Assembly: GCF_022605725.1 (NCBI RefSeq)
Contig: NC_065551.1
Location: 3,348,001-3,412,000, forward strand
Length of the DNA: 64,000 bases
From: Anthonomus grandis grandis
Lineage: Eukaryota; Arthropoda; Insecta; Coleoptera; Curculionidae
Direction of reading: 5' to 3'
Below the pieces are notes generated by a model. The model worked only from the letters and a program-made list of their open reading frames with translations. It was not told the origin of the DNA and did not search any database. The stretch's first letter is position 1, and the number at the start of each line of letters is the position of its first letter. This document shows, piece after piece, positions 1 through 10,800 of the stretch. The translations under genes and the position numbers were made by a program.

Positions 1-147
1 AGAGATAAACTACATAAACTAGTTAATAACTATAAAAAATTGGATGCAGGTGGCCAACTGGGGAACCTCGTTCCCCTTGATTCAGTCATGCCAACAACCA
101 TCAATATAGTTACTTTATGTTTGCTGATAATTTACATATATATACGT
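1..147. other. Unassigned sequence at window edge
   Basis: No gene or repeat is recognised. The bases lead into the dispersed repeat that starts near 148. The short reading frame here has no recognisable domain. Confidence 0.3.
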
Positions 148-484
148 TTCTTCTTCGACGAGCTAGTGTCCCCTAAAATAGTTAAGGCTACCCCAAACGC
201 TCCACTGCCGCTAAGCAGTAAGCATCTCAACACTCGGAAACTAAGATAACATATACCGAGATCTTAGAATCCAAATGTGTCAATCGAGAAGACAAGTGGG
301 GGCCCTCTATAACTCACAAGACCAACTCGAAGGAACTGCGCGCTCAGAGGGCATCTCTGTCGATCGCTAGACAATCGACCACAATCTGGTAATACCTCGC
401 TAAACAGCGACAAACTCTGGTATACCATAAAACTCTAGCCATGGACTTTATACAACAACAAAAATATAAAATATTACTCACATG
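148..484 (+). repeat. Dispersed 340-bp repeat, copy 1
   Basis: This stretch is repeated almost base for base at about 17152-17482, in the same orientation. Copy 2 has small deletions and a short internal duplication of the ATACCGAGAT region. Both copies contain TGTCCCCTAAAATAG near the start and end around ACTCACATG. No coding potential or clear terminal inverted repeat is visible. It could be a non-autonomous transposon or part of an LTR, but homology continues outside the possible TG...CA limits, so I do not call it a solo LTR. Confidence 0.75.
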
Positions 485-935
485 TCGACATGATTTACCT
501 GTGCACAAAACAATCACAACCATTCTATTATCCACCTAGTGGACGAACACCACCACACCTGGTAAACTATGACGACTCTATTTATTATACATGGCCGAAG
601 TGCAGCACTCACTGCCTCTTTTACTTTTTTGGGTCTCTCTCAATCTCTGCTTATATTATTATTTATGCTTAGGATAGACTTTCAAGGATGTAAGAGATAA
701 TTCTCGGGCGGTTAGGACACTTTTAAACGAATACAGGGTGTTTATAAAGTATACGTTTATTAAATATATTAAATTACCTTAGGATATTTTACAATTTCTC
801 AAGTAAGTAAGCCAGTTGTATTTCCATATCTGCTTAAAAAGTTTTAGACATAATATAGATATCGATAACACAAAAGCGTATTCACACCGTTAGAATCAAA
901 TGCGCATGTATAATACAATTTGATTACTGTATCAT
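485..935. other. No gene recognised
   Basis: AT-rich sequence between the dispersed repeat and the P element. I see no gene, RNA or repeat structure here. Confidence 0.3.
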
Positions 936-3900
936 CACAGATTACCTAAACCAGATGCGAATGTAAGCCTGGCGGCATGGTCTGCGTTCCCCACTATTTT
1001 CGTCTGCTCAAAGTCGGATCGAATAGTATGGGAGCATAATTATTTTAGTTTCACGCTTGCTTCGGTACCCGTGACGCTGAGAAGTGGCATAGTGCGAGCG
1101 CAAATATATTTTTTTTAACTATGACGAGTTATAAGTGCATAAGTAGATACTGTTCTTCTTTGAACACAGAAGTAACCTTTTTTGGTCTTCCAAGTGATCC
1201 TTTAAGGTAAACGTATTTAATTTATTTAGTATTAAATAGTATTAGAGTTAATAATTTTTTAGATGTGACAGGCACTAAAGATACGCCCATCAATTACATT
1301 ACAAGCATAAAATCACCAAGCATAGGAACACAAACTTCATCTGCATTGACTGCCAATAGCCCAAGAAAACTGAAGTTGCGATACCAAGTCAGAGGCTTAA
1401 AAAGGAATGTATTAAAACAAAAAAAGCAATTTGAGCAGCAAGGGGCTTGAGTAAGGCGATTAAACCGAAACTCGATAGTTTTATTAAATTATGTGACAGC
1501 TTTTTAAATAAAACTTTATCTAAAATAATAAAAGTTCAAGCTAAATTACAGCATAAAGTAGGTAAAGGTAAACGATATCCAGATAGTTATAAACAGTTTG
1601 CTTTAGTTTTGTATTTCTTGGGGCCAAAAGCATATATATTTCTCGCAAAAATATTAAATTTACCTACTAAATATATTGTCTTAGTTTCGTCCTTCTGAAT
1701 CCAACGAGACCATCCGCAAGGTCGTAGCTCCCATACTGGCTGAGATCTCGCATTTTTGTGGCCCTTTTTTGGGCTCAAAAACTGGGTAAAAAATTGACTT
1801 TTTTCCGAATTTTCAAAGAGCTATAATTCCACTTCTGGTCAGAATTTCGTCATAACCCGGTGTTTTCGTAATGTAGGTGATGAGAATAAGCCGCTGATAG
1901 GGGTTTCTATAGCTATTTTTGGGTTTAAAGAAAATCGATTCTTCGCATTTTCAAAGTGCTATAATTCTCTGGAAAAAATTACACAAAGTATTGTTTCAAA
2001 ACCAGGATTAAACGAACAGACATTCAATCCTCTTGCTATTAAAGTTAAAACTATGTCTGAAATTGATAAGTATTGTACCATATGTATTGATGAAACATCT
2101 TTAATATCCTATCTTTATTTTAATTTAGCAAAAGATGAAATTGTAGGCTTGGAGGATATTGGAAAAAATGACAATAATAATATCATAGCACAAAATGTTG
2201 CTGCTATTATGGTTCGCGGACTTTTTCATAACTGGAAGCAACCACTGGCTTATTTTTTTGTAAACCCCCAACTTAAAGCTTCAGATATTTTAAAAATATT
2301 AACTAAATGCGTTAAAAAGTTATCAGATGCTGGTTTATTTATCCAAGGCTTAGTAACTGATATGGGCTCTAATTTTATACAGCTTTCTAGAATGCTAAAG
2401 GTCAGCGAAGAAAATCCTGAATTTCAATTGGGCGATTTGAAATTAGTTTACATTTTTGACCCTCCACATTTATTAAAGGCTACTAAAAATAATTTAGCCG
2501 AAAATAATTTTCATTTTGGCAACAAAGTAACGTCTTGGAAGTTTGTCGAACAATTTTATGAAAAAGATAGCCAGCAAGTGTATAGGTGTGCTCCGAAACT
2601 TACTAAATCCCACATATATCCTAATAACTTTGAAAAGATGAAGGTAAAACTGTCCACTCAAGTTTTAAGTCATAGTGTTGCGAGTGGAATGAATACATAT
2701 ATGACTTTAGGAGCACTTCCTGTAGATGCTTTACCTACAATTGAAATTATGGATAAATTTAATACTTTGTTTGATTTGTTTAATTCTACAAATACGTCCC
2801 ACCCGAATAAATTTAAAAATGCATATGAGGGTCTTGATTATCAAGTTGAGTTTTTAAATCACATGTGGCTATTTTTAAAAAATCTTGAAATATGCAATAA
2901 TAAAGGAAAAAATTTGACAAAAAAGTGTAAATTTCGTTCGTGTTGGATGATATGTATCTATGGATTGAAAGTCTTATGGCAGCGCCTTTCAAATTGCGGA
3001 TTTAGCTACCTAAAAACCAGAAAAATAAATCAAGACTGTCTTGAAAATTATTTCGGAAATATAAGGCAACAAGGAGGGAATTGCGTAAATCCAACCCCAA
3101 TTCAATTTCAAAGAGCCCATAAAAAAATATTTTGTCAGAATTTTTTACACTCTGAATATATGAACTGTGAGGACGATTTAGGCGTGCTTCTAGCTGAGCT
3201 AAAAAACGTTTCAGATGAAAATTTAAGAAAAGTGATGCCTACGCAGTCATCTCAAATATGTAAGGCAATAACTGTTTCTGATTGTGATTATAGAGAACAC
3301 AGTTTAACCACACAAAATGCTTTTAGATATGTCTGTGGTTACTTAATTAAAAAAGCTTTAAATATTCATAAATGTCCCATTTGTGTCAGTTTTTCAGAAG
3401 AATCCAGAAACCTTGATGCTTCAAATTTATTAACTAAACTAAAGGCATATAGCAACACCGAAACTAATATTTTTGGTAGTTTGAAAACACCTAGCGAGAA
3501 ATTTGTATGTTTTATTTATGAATTAGAAAAAAAATTTATTTCAATGTTTGATCAAATATCTACTAAACCTGGCATTTCTCATAAATATTGAAACGTTATG
3601 AGTTTAATAAAATGTAATCATCCCTGTAATAATTTCCCTCGATTATATATTGTAAAGTTATTTATAAGACTTTGGATATTTTATGCTTTAAAGTATGCTA
3701 ACAGAGATTTGAAACCTTTAAAAAAATCTTAAAAAAAACTAATAGAAAAATTCGAATTCTTAACCATTTATATATAATAAAATAAATATTTATTAATAGA
3801 TAGTTTTTTTTTTTAACTGAACAACTCGTGCAAAAAAAATGCGTGTTAAAAAATTAAGAAAGTCTATGACCAATGGTGGAAATGATCCGCTACCGGTAAA

Positions 3901-3999
3901 GGCCTCGCTTTGACTGGAGCCGCGCCTTTGTACGCCGCTTGGGTTACGAACTTGAAAGATGCCGACGCAAGCTTTCGCATCTGGTTTAGGTAATCTGTG
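936..3999 (+). mobile_element. P-superfamily DNA transposon, decayed
   Basis: Terminal inverted repeats of 26 bp beginning CACAGATTACCTAAACCAGA lie at 936-961 and, inverted, at 3974-3999. A direct repeat GTATCAT flanks the element at 929-935 and 4000-4006. This fits a target-site duplication of the 7-8 bp expected for P elements. The interior encodes a P-type transposase with an amino-terminal THAP remnant. The element is about 3.06 kb. It has lost part of the THAP region and carries a foreign block of about 300 bp inside the transposase gene, so it cannot be autonomous. Confidence 0.88.
1121..3591 (+). pseudogene. P-element transposase (THAP9-like), broken
   Basis: The product would bind the element ends and cut DNA with an RNase H-like catalytic core. 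At 1121 a start codon opens the first half of a THAP zinc finger, with a CxxxxC pair (KCISRYC) and FFGLP. A plausible splice donor follows at 1207, but the second zinc-binding half (C..H) is missing. A linker and basic coiled-coil segment follows at 1265-1450 in another frame. The conserved GKRYPDSYKQFALVLYF block lies at 1447-1660. A block at about 1665-1970 interrupts the gene. The main catalytic part at 2053-3591 (512 codons) is open: the CIDETSL motif, VTDMGSN, the GTP-binding-type insertion motif DPPHLLKATKNNL, and the C-terminal QDCLENYFGNIRQQGGN with the catalytic glutamate. This is a relic, although its catalytic half looks young. Confidence 0.85.
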
Positions 4000-4025
4000 G
4001 TATCATAACACAATTGTGCTGATAC

Positions 4026-4065
4026 CACAGATTACCTAAACTACCTAAAGTTTAGGTAATCTGTG
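4026..4065. mobile_element. Micro P element (two ends only)
   Basis: Two 16-base copies of the P-element terminus (CACAGATTACCTAAAC) face each other at 4026-4041 and 4050-4065, with only 8 bases between them. The unit is flanked by a perfect CTGATAC direct repeat at 4019-4025 and 4066-4072. It therefore looks like a separate insertion event of a 40-bp element, placed 19 bp past the duplication of the full-size copy. Confidence 0.7.
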
Positions 4066-4072
4066 CTGATAC

Positions 4073-4645
4073 GGGCAGCTGTATCGGTGTTATTGCATTA
4101 TTATGAAAATGTAAATACGTTAATTATTCTCCTAGTTTTTGTACTATTTTTATTAGTATTCTGTAGTTAAAGTTGGTTCGTAGGGTTTCTTTAGGTTTCT
4201 ACTTACGTTTAATTTATTATTTTTATCTATAGTGTTTAGTTTAAGTAGTTCATCTTGTTCGAGAGCCCCAATTTAGGTTATATCATTGTAAATCCCTGTA
4301 GTTCTAATTTTCTAGAATTTGTACACTTGCTTGCTTTGACTGTCAGTATTCTCCTAAAATTATTGGTCTCTTTCGGCAAAAACAATATAATTAATAATAA
4401 ATAAAGATAATTCCAAATATTTCGAAACTGTTCCATCGGGTTTTAAAAAGGACGCGCTTCATGACAATTCATTCAGTTTTAATTGTTTAGTCACGTTTTT
4501 ACCTTGAAAACAATTAAACGACAGTCAAGGCGAGTTAAGTTAGTGTTTTTGACGTTGACAATAAAAGTGTCATCCCCCCGTAAGTACGTATTACGAATAC
4601 GGGAAGCACACTTTAATATACGAGGGATTATAATTAAATTCTAGT
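4073..4645. other. Spacer downstream of U2
   Basis: No gene is recognised. The part nearest U2 (about 4560-4648) is the 3' flank of the U2 gene and may contain its 3'-end-forming box, which I could not identify with confidence. Confidence 0.3.
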
Positions 4646-4649
4646 AAAA

Positions 4650-4834
4650 TGGGCCGATCCCGGAGGTACTGCAATACCGGGCCAACCCGTGACAGAGGTG
4701 GAGCAAGCCCCTAACCTCCGTCAATTTCCAAAAATCAGTTTAATATACTGGCTCCGCATGCGGAGCGTATCAGATATTAAGCTGATAAGAACAGATACTA
4801 CACTTTGATCTTAGCCAAAAGGCCGAGAAGCGAT
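4650..4834 (-). ncRNA. U2: U2 spliceosomal snRNA
   Basis: Read on the minus strand, the RNA begins ATCGCTTCTCGGCC at 4834. It contains the branch-point recognition element GTAGTA (complement of 4796-4801) and the stem-loop IIa region. The Sm site ATTTTTGG is the complement of 4728-4735. The 3' stem-loops III and IV end in GATCGGCCC near 4651. The length of about 185 nt and every functional block agree with metazoan U2, so the copy looks functional. U2 pairs with the intron branch site in the major spliceosome. The exact 3' end is uncertain by a few bases. Confidence 0.96.
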
Positions 4835-4875
4835 AAAGATACAGATTTTCGAAACCAATTCAACGGCGAGCACAG

Positions 4876-4895
4876 AAAAGTCACAGTGGGAATAC
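4876..4895 (-). promoter_or_regulatory. Proximal sequence element of U2
   Basis: On the minus strand this reads GTATTCCCACTGTGACTTTT and covers -61 to -42 relative to the U2 start. Position and sequence resemble the insect PSEA (TAATTCCCAACTG-type), the binding site of SNAPc. No TATA box follows, as expected for a Pol II snRNA gene. Confidence 0.6.
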
Positions 4896-5627
4896 GTTCA
4901 GAGTGCCCTCTAATAATGTACACGGGAATTAAGCGATCAGAAAGCATCGACCTACACGCGTGGATCGGCAACCCAATAAACACGCTCTTATTACATGAGT
5001 CCGCATTATCAAGAAGTTTTCATATGATGACATGATATCATCCATATAAACCCTGACGAATTTCTCATGTAATTACGTAAAACTGATTCTATAAGTCATT
5101 AATGGTGGCAAAAATATTACAGATAATACAGATTAAAGAGAATGAAAGTTAATTTACGGTGTAAAACACTAGAGTTTTGACTTCAGTTACATTTAATTCC
5201 GAAATTACGATCTGGATTGAATATTTTTAAAGACCTATATCCTATCTATTAAGCCCCTAGACAATTAATTATCCGTAAATGTAAACAAAACTAGCAATTC
5301 CAACATCCTAACCTAAAATACAAACACACACGAGTTAAAAACTGAAAAGACTTAGGAAAATGTTGAAAATCCTCTCCACAAAAAGTTTTACTAAAGATTT
5401 GAGGTTTTCAGCTTCGGTAAGGAAAAGAAGAAAATTCGGTTATTTGCAATATGGATACGGTGAGGTGGGCAAGTGAGCTTATGTGTAAACGTTTTAGTGT
5501 TTTCCGTTGTTATAGAAATTGCAGTACTAGCCAGGGTGGAGTAATACTATTTGCTTGGGATAGAAGCGAAGCTACGTGAAAATTGCAGAAAACATTTAGT
5601 ATAGAAACATTGGTGAAGCTTGTTATA
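4896..5627. other. No gene recognised
   Basis: Upstream flank of U2 and spacer before the next transposon. Short open frames overlapping U2 are shadows. I see no other structure. Confidence 0.3.
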
Positions 5628-5646
5628 TGAAGAGAGGAAATTCCAA

Positions 5647-5835
5647 ACGTTCTAAGTGCCATTTTTTTTCAAAATAGAGATATTGCCTTAAAAATGTTCT
5701 ATGTGCCATCGCCAACAACCCTGAAAACGTTCCAAGTGCCAAACCCCTTTATTAAACGTGGTATGTTGCCTACCTAAAGAATGATAATGTTCTAAGTACG
5801 CGACCTATAATTTTTCCAAACGTTCTATGTGCCAT
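5647..5835 (+). repeat. Subterminal repeat array (left side)
   Basis: Five copies of a sequence close to ACGTTCTAAGTGCCAT start at 5647, 5694, 5727, 5787 and 5820. The spacing is irregular (33-60 bp) and the core GTTCYAWGT is conserved. Three more copies lie at the right end: 7398-7413 forward, and 7412-7427 and 7594-7609 inverted. Such arrays act as transposase binding sites in Ac/Ds and Spm; that role is inferred here. Confidence 0.8.
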
Positions 5836-5965
5836 CAGCGAATTTTATTGAAATTAGCCGTCCGTTTAACGCACTCGAGTCACTGCCTTGTTTTTAGTTT
5901 TTGTTTATATTTTTGTTACTTACTAAAATCATTATCGCAAATTTAATCACTTTTTATTGTTACAG

Positions 5966-7318
5966 GCAACTTGCAAATGCCAATACGGCTGCAAAAATAT
6001 CTCGCTCGATTTGAAACTCAAATTACGTGAAGATTTTATGAAGATGGAAAATCACACTTGCAGAACACTTTTTTGCTGCGACTTTTGTCTGTGTCACAAA
6101 CAAACAAAACGAAGATTGGGAGCAAATCAAACACCACGTTAACTCGTTTCCATGCGATGAAAGTCACTGTGGTCGCGCTAAAAGTAACAAAGTGTATTTT
6201 AGTAGTGATCTTAATATTAGTTGTCTTTACAGAAGTTTTACCAGCAAAAATCCAGGAAGCAAAATTACTTACAAATTCTATCGAAAAGTATTTCTGAAAT
6301 GTTTTCCACATGTTTCATTTTGCCGTCTCAGAACCGATACTTGCAGGACCTGCGATTTGCTTGCTTGTAAGATTTCATGTTCCAGTGGATCTGGATTAGT
6401 AACTGCTAAACGAGAGCAATTACTTCATCACAGCAAGTATAAGAGAGCCCTTAAATGTATGAATAAGGACTCTTACGATTCACGTTTTCCCAATTGTGAC
6501 TTTTGTATGATATCTGTGGATCTTCAGCAAGTTTTACTGGTACCAAATTTAACTCATAGTAATATGTACTATAGTAGACAACTGAGTTGTTATAATTTGG
6601 GCATCTATGTATCTCATCTAAATAAAGCTTTTATGTGTATGTGGGATGAAACAAAAGCTTGTCGTGGAAGCAATGAAGTTGGATCCTGCATTTTACGTCT
6701 AGTTTATTCTTATGAAATTTTTGATAAAAAGAAACTCGTTCGATGGTCAGACAATTGTGCAGACAAAATAAGAACCACAATCTTATTTTTTTAATAATGT
6801 TTTTGGTGCAAATTGGACATTTTGAAGAGATTGTTCAAAAATTTTTATTAAGCGGGCATAGCTCCTTATCGTGTGATCGGGACTTCGCGATTATTGAAAA
6901 AAGGGAAAGAGTCTCAAAGTGTTTTACCCCGATGGATTTACAGAAAGTGGTTGCTTTAGCTAAAGTTACAGGGGACCCATTCACTGTAGTTGACATGGAA
7001 AATTCATACTTTTTAGACCTAAAAAGCGCCTGCGATTCCGTACTAAAAGTAAATTTTCCAATATCAAAAGCTACTATGATAAAAGTTTCTGAAGATTATC
7101 CAGGTATTATTCAGTATAAGACCACATACAGTGACATAGAAACTTGGAAATGTATCAATGTACTAAAAAATGGTACTAAACCTAAAGGTATTGGAAAAGC
7201 TTCCATGTCATTAATTTCTAAGCCACTTTTGCCGGAAGGCAAGAAAAAAGATTTCTCAGCTATGTTGGATTTTTTGCCAGAAACTGCTAAAGGTTATTAC
7301 CAAAATATTCTAAAATAA
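5966..7318 (+). pseudogene. Transposase-like protein, unnamed family
   Basis: An exon seems to start after the acceptor TTGTTACAG at 5965, with CKCQYGC and a helix LKLKLREDFMKM. Reading then shifts through three frames (5966-6142, about 6058-6190, 6192-6794, then 6743-7318). A cysteine-rich segment (CRTCDLLACK) lies near 6335. The catalytic region shows YYSRQLSCYNLGIY, CMWDE, the GSCI block, a DNC/DNCADKI segment, and GHSSLSCDRDFAIIEK. This aspartate-aspartate-glutamate arrangement suggests a DDE recombinase, though the catalytic roles are inferred. At least three frameshifts make it non-functional. Confidence 0.6.
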
Positions 7319-7794
7319 AAATTTGTAATAACTTAGTATGTCATTAATAATTCTTTGGTTAGTTATGTTTTATGTAATAATACATTTTCCGTTCAAATGG
7401 TTCTAAGTACCATGGTACATAGAACGTTCTTTAAATACAGTTTTTTTCAGCACATATGGAGTTATTTTTTTCTTTTTAATTACATAGGTTAAGAGCGAAT
7501 ATACCCCAATGTTACAAGTAAAATACATTTTAATAAAGCTTTTAACTTAACATTTGACATAGACAGTTTTTTTCCTTTCCTGAAAAATAGCTAAAGGCAC
7601 TTAGAACGTTTGGAATTTCCACTCTTCATATATCCTGTGTTTAATTAAACAACACCCTATTTGCCATTGTTGGTGTATACAGGATGACAATTTAAAAACT
7701 TGAGATTGCCATATATTAGGGAACGAAAAACTGAACAAAAAACGCTGAAAACACTGTTACTATTACACGCGCTATAAAACGAAGCGGGAACAAA

Positions 7795-9436
7795 ACAATA
7801 CAATCGCTTTATTGTCAGAAAATTATAAATTTTGTAGACAAAGCTAATATAAATAAATAAATAAACACATACAAGTAAACACATGAGTACACAAAAAACA
7901 AAAAAACAAAAACACAAGACATTTAGATTTTATACAAAATAGGTAACCTATTGTACATGGTCAAATTACTTATACAACTAAATGTTTATAAAGTCAGAAG
8001 TTGATATTAAAAAGAATATAAAACAATACAAAAATGTAAATTAGGTAAAAGAAGTATATAAAATAAATTGACGTTAAATTACGACTATTATCACAATATA
8101 GGTATAACTAATTCTAGGGATGGAGACTATAAAGTAAATAGGGCCAGTGTGTGTGTGGTATTTAAAAGGAAAGATTAAAAAAGTCTTCTACTGTGTATAG
8201 AGCCTTTTCCAATAGTAAAGCTTTTAAGGCATGGCGAAAACAGGAAAACGTTGTCATAGATTTAATCGTAAAAGGAAGATGATTGTGCATTTTTTTTGCT
8301 CTATAGAGTATAGAAGTTTTTACTAATTCCGACCGTGGGGTTGGCAGATAAATATCATGCTCTGCTTTTCTAAGTAGATAGTTATGAGAACGCCTCTTTG
8401 GAAATTCTGACACATGCTTTCGGATTAAGCAAACAGATTCAAATATAAACAGTGAAGGAAGAGTTAATATTCTATGTTTTTTAAAGTATTCTTGGCAGTG
8501 AGCTGTACTGTCAAGTCCCAGTAAATAGCGTATCGCTCTCGTTTGCAACTTGAATACGCGCTCAAATTGAGTGGCACAGCCTGAACCCCAGAATGAAATG
8601 GCGTAACGAAGAAGTGACTCAAAAAGGGCAAAATAAACTGATTTAGATGTTAAAAAGCTTAATTCTTTGGAAATAGATCTTATGGCAAAACATGCTGAGC
8701 TTAACTTTGTGGATAAGGTGTCGATATGAGATTCCCATTTTAGAGAGCTGTCTAAAATTAGTCCCAAGAACTTGACAGATTCAACAATATCCAAACTGGA
8801 ATTTTGTAGAGTAAAGGGTTGAATGGTACTTTTATATGATACAATCTTGGTTTTAGAGATATTAAGGCATAGAAGATTGGAATCGCACCAGGACTTAATG
8901 GTAAGTAAATCGTTAGATATAGTTGCATGCAGAGACGTGATATCTGGAGTGCTCCATCGTCGTCCAATCTGGTATCGTCGGCGAACAGACAAATTTTGCT
9001 GCTGATATCCAGATTGGCCATGTCATTAATAAATAGGAGAAACAAAATAGGGCCCAAAACTAAACCTTGCGGCACACCACATTCAATTGGTTGGCATGAA
9101 GATGTTGTCGTATCAACCTTCACGAGTTGACTTCTGAAACTAAGATATGACTTAAACGATTTGAGAGAAGATCCTCTAAACCCATAGTGTTGCAGCTTGT
9201 TAATTAAAATATTATGATTAACACAATCAAATGCCTTTGAGAAATCGCAGAAAACTGTAGCTGTGGAGTGTTGATTGTTTAGGCTAGAATAAACACTATT
9301 TAGGAGCGAAAACATAGCATCACTGGTGCATTTATTTCTCAAAAATCCAAATTGATTCGGTGTTAGAATTCTATATTTAAGCAAAAATGACAAAACCCTT
9401 TCTTTAACCAGTCTTTCAACAATCTTAGCAAGCATA
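7795..9436 (-). mobile_element. 5'-truncated Jockey-type LINE
   Basis: The 3' half of a non-LTR retrotransposon reads on the minus strand from about 9436 to about 7795. Its 3' UTR contains GCTTTGTCTAC followed by GACAATAAAGC. That is also the 3' end of the plus-strand LINE ending at 52367, so the two belong to one family. The 5' end is lost in the middle of the reverse transcriptase, as usual for incomplete reverse transcription. A target-site duplication could not be fixed. Confidence 0.8.
8162..9435 (-). pseudogene. LINE reverse transcriptase, C-terminal part
   Basis: Polymerase of a non-LTR retrotransposon. The frame 9435-8758 opens inside RT block 2 (LAKIVERLVKERV). It continues with QFGFLRNKCTSDA, the palm motif VFCDFSKAFDCVNH, GVPQGLVLGPILFLLFINDM and the catalytic box FADDT. 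A frameshift near 8980 moves the reading into the frame ending at 8162. That part holds the thumb (SVKFLGLILDSSLKWESHI) and the C-terminal region (LLRYAISFWGSG, LQTRAIRYLLGL). The endonuclease and ORF1 are absent. Confidence 0.85.
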
Positions 9437-9467
9437 TTATCTCACCCTTAGCTGCAACACCTCGGAG

Positions 9468-10800
9468 AGGGTGACACCCCTACAACCCTAAAATCTTAAA
9501 TAGAAAGGGGGGTCGACTACTACAAGTATACTTTATCATCTTAAAGCTTTTGAAAACTGTTTTTCAAGGAAAACATATTTTTAAATTTTTTTAATACTAT
9601 TTAATTAAATGTTCAAAATGATGGCTACCGATATACTGGCATGTCTTAAGAATTATAAATATGTCAAGCCGGCAGGTATTTTGTAATGATTTTTTTGCTA
9701 TGACTTTTCTGCCGAAAAAAAATCATTAATTATTTAAAAATATTCGCATTTTATTACCACACCAATTTACTTTAAAAGTAACTTCTACTAGTATTATTAT
9801 TTTAAGTAAAGTTGACTTTCGGTTCAGTTTAAACGAAAAGCAGCACTTTTATCTTAACAATGCTGTGCAGCATAACTGAACATGTAGACATTATTTTCAT
9901 TTATGATTCTCAGGATAAATGTTTCTTCTAAAGGACAGAGTATATTCGCCAACAATAACCAAATTTGAAGAAACTGGTTCTGTCACGAATAGAAACAGAT
10001 ATCAACCAAGATTAGTGGACGAAACAGCGCAAATTGAAATTTTGGGTCAGTTTGCAATGAATTTAACTTTATCAACTCGTCAAGCATCTGTAGCAACTGT
10101 TATCTCGTGAATCAATAAGAAATGTAGTTAAAATTCATAGGTTTTATTCCTATATAATGCAAATAGGTACTACAAGAACTTGTAAATTGTAAAAAAGCAA
10201 AACTGCCGTTACTGGAATAACGAGAACCCACGCGTATTTATGTGAAGGGCATACCCAGTATGATTGGGCTGGTATATTGGGAGATGGTATTATCAGCCCA
10301 ATATTTATACTAGGAAATTTAAATAGCGTAACATGTATACTAAAATGCTACAAAGGTCTATCGAACCACTAATAGTGCGTGAATTAGAAAATCTCTATCT
10401 CCCGATTATGTAGTTCCCGTTAGGCAATGATTGCAAGAAGAGGTCCTATTGAATAGCCACCTAGATCCCCGGACCTAATAGTTCAGGAATGTCGTGATAT
10501 ATCCAAAGAAACATTTGTAAATGTACGTGAAGAATTTGAAAGTCGGCTTTATTATTGTCTTCAAAATAACGGAAATAATTTTCAAAATTTAATTAAATAA
10601 TAATAAAAAAATACTGTTTTATTTTAAATTAATTGCTAATTTTTTAAATTAAATTTATTGTTTTCCTTGATAAACAAAGAAGAATTTTCTGAAATGTGGC
10701 TTTCTATAGTATCATTGAAAAGCATTTTTTAAGAGCTAAACTACGTATCACTCGATCTCTTTTTCTATTTAAGATTTAAGGGGTGTTAAATTGTCACCCT
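9468..10800 (+). mobile_element. Decayed Tc1/mariner-like element
   Basis: The ends AGGGTGACA (9468) and TGTCACCCT (ending 10800) are inverted. Inside them CTTAAATAGAAA is shared near 9495 and, inverted, near 10770. The plus-strand frame 9919-10110 holds FEETGSVTNRNR, typical of the N-terminal DNA-binding part of these transposases. The sequence near 10490-10600 reads like the usual C-terminus (ETFVNVREEFESRLY...NGNNFQNL). The middle with the catalytic residues is deleted. No clean TA duplication is visible. Confidence 0.55.

Larger units (their letters stand above)
5628..7628 (+). mobile_element. DNA transposon with subterminal repeats
   Basis: Inverted ends starting TGAAGAG[A/T]GGAAATTCC and continuing through CAAACGTTCTAAGTGCC (about 33 bp) lie at 5628 onward and up to 7628. 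TATA is duplicated at 5624-5627 and 7629-7632. The interior holds a broken transposase gene on the plus strand. The 15-16 bp core CGTTCTAAGTGCCAT recurs five times near the left end and three times near the right end. I recognise the protein as belonging to a multi-copy family common in arthropod genomes but cannot name its superfamily. The 4-bp duplication would be compatible with a Sola-type element, which is only a guess. Confidence 0.75.

Noticed and set aside
148..484. Solo LTR reading of the 340-bp repeat (TGTCCCC...ACTCACA)
   Set aside because: Similarity between the two copies continues outside the proposed TG and CA limits and no target duplication is seen.
4798..5035. Two overlapping open frames across the U2 gene
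   Set aside because: They lie on the U2 RNA sequence and its promoter, with no domain; they are by-products of the RNA gene.
6036..6311. Minus-strand ORF inside the subterminal-repeat transposon
   Set aside because: It is antisense to the conserved transposase region and has no recognisable domain.
10140..10480. Middle of the mariner relic as a separate gene
   Set aside because: No frame carries catalytic motifs; it is the decayed centre of the element 9468-10800.
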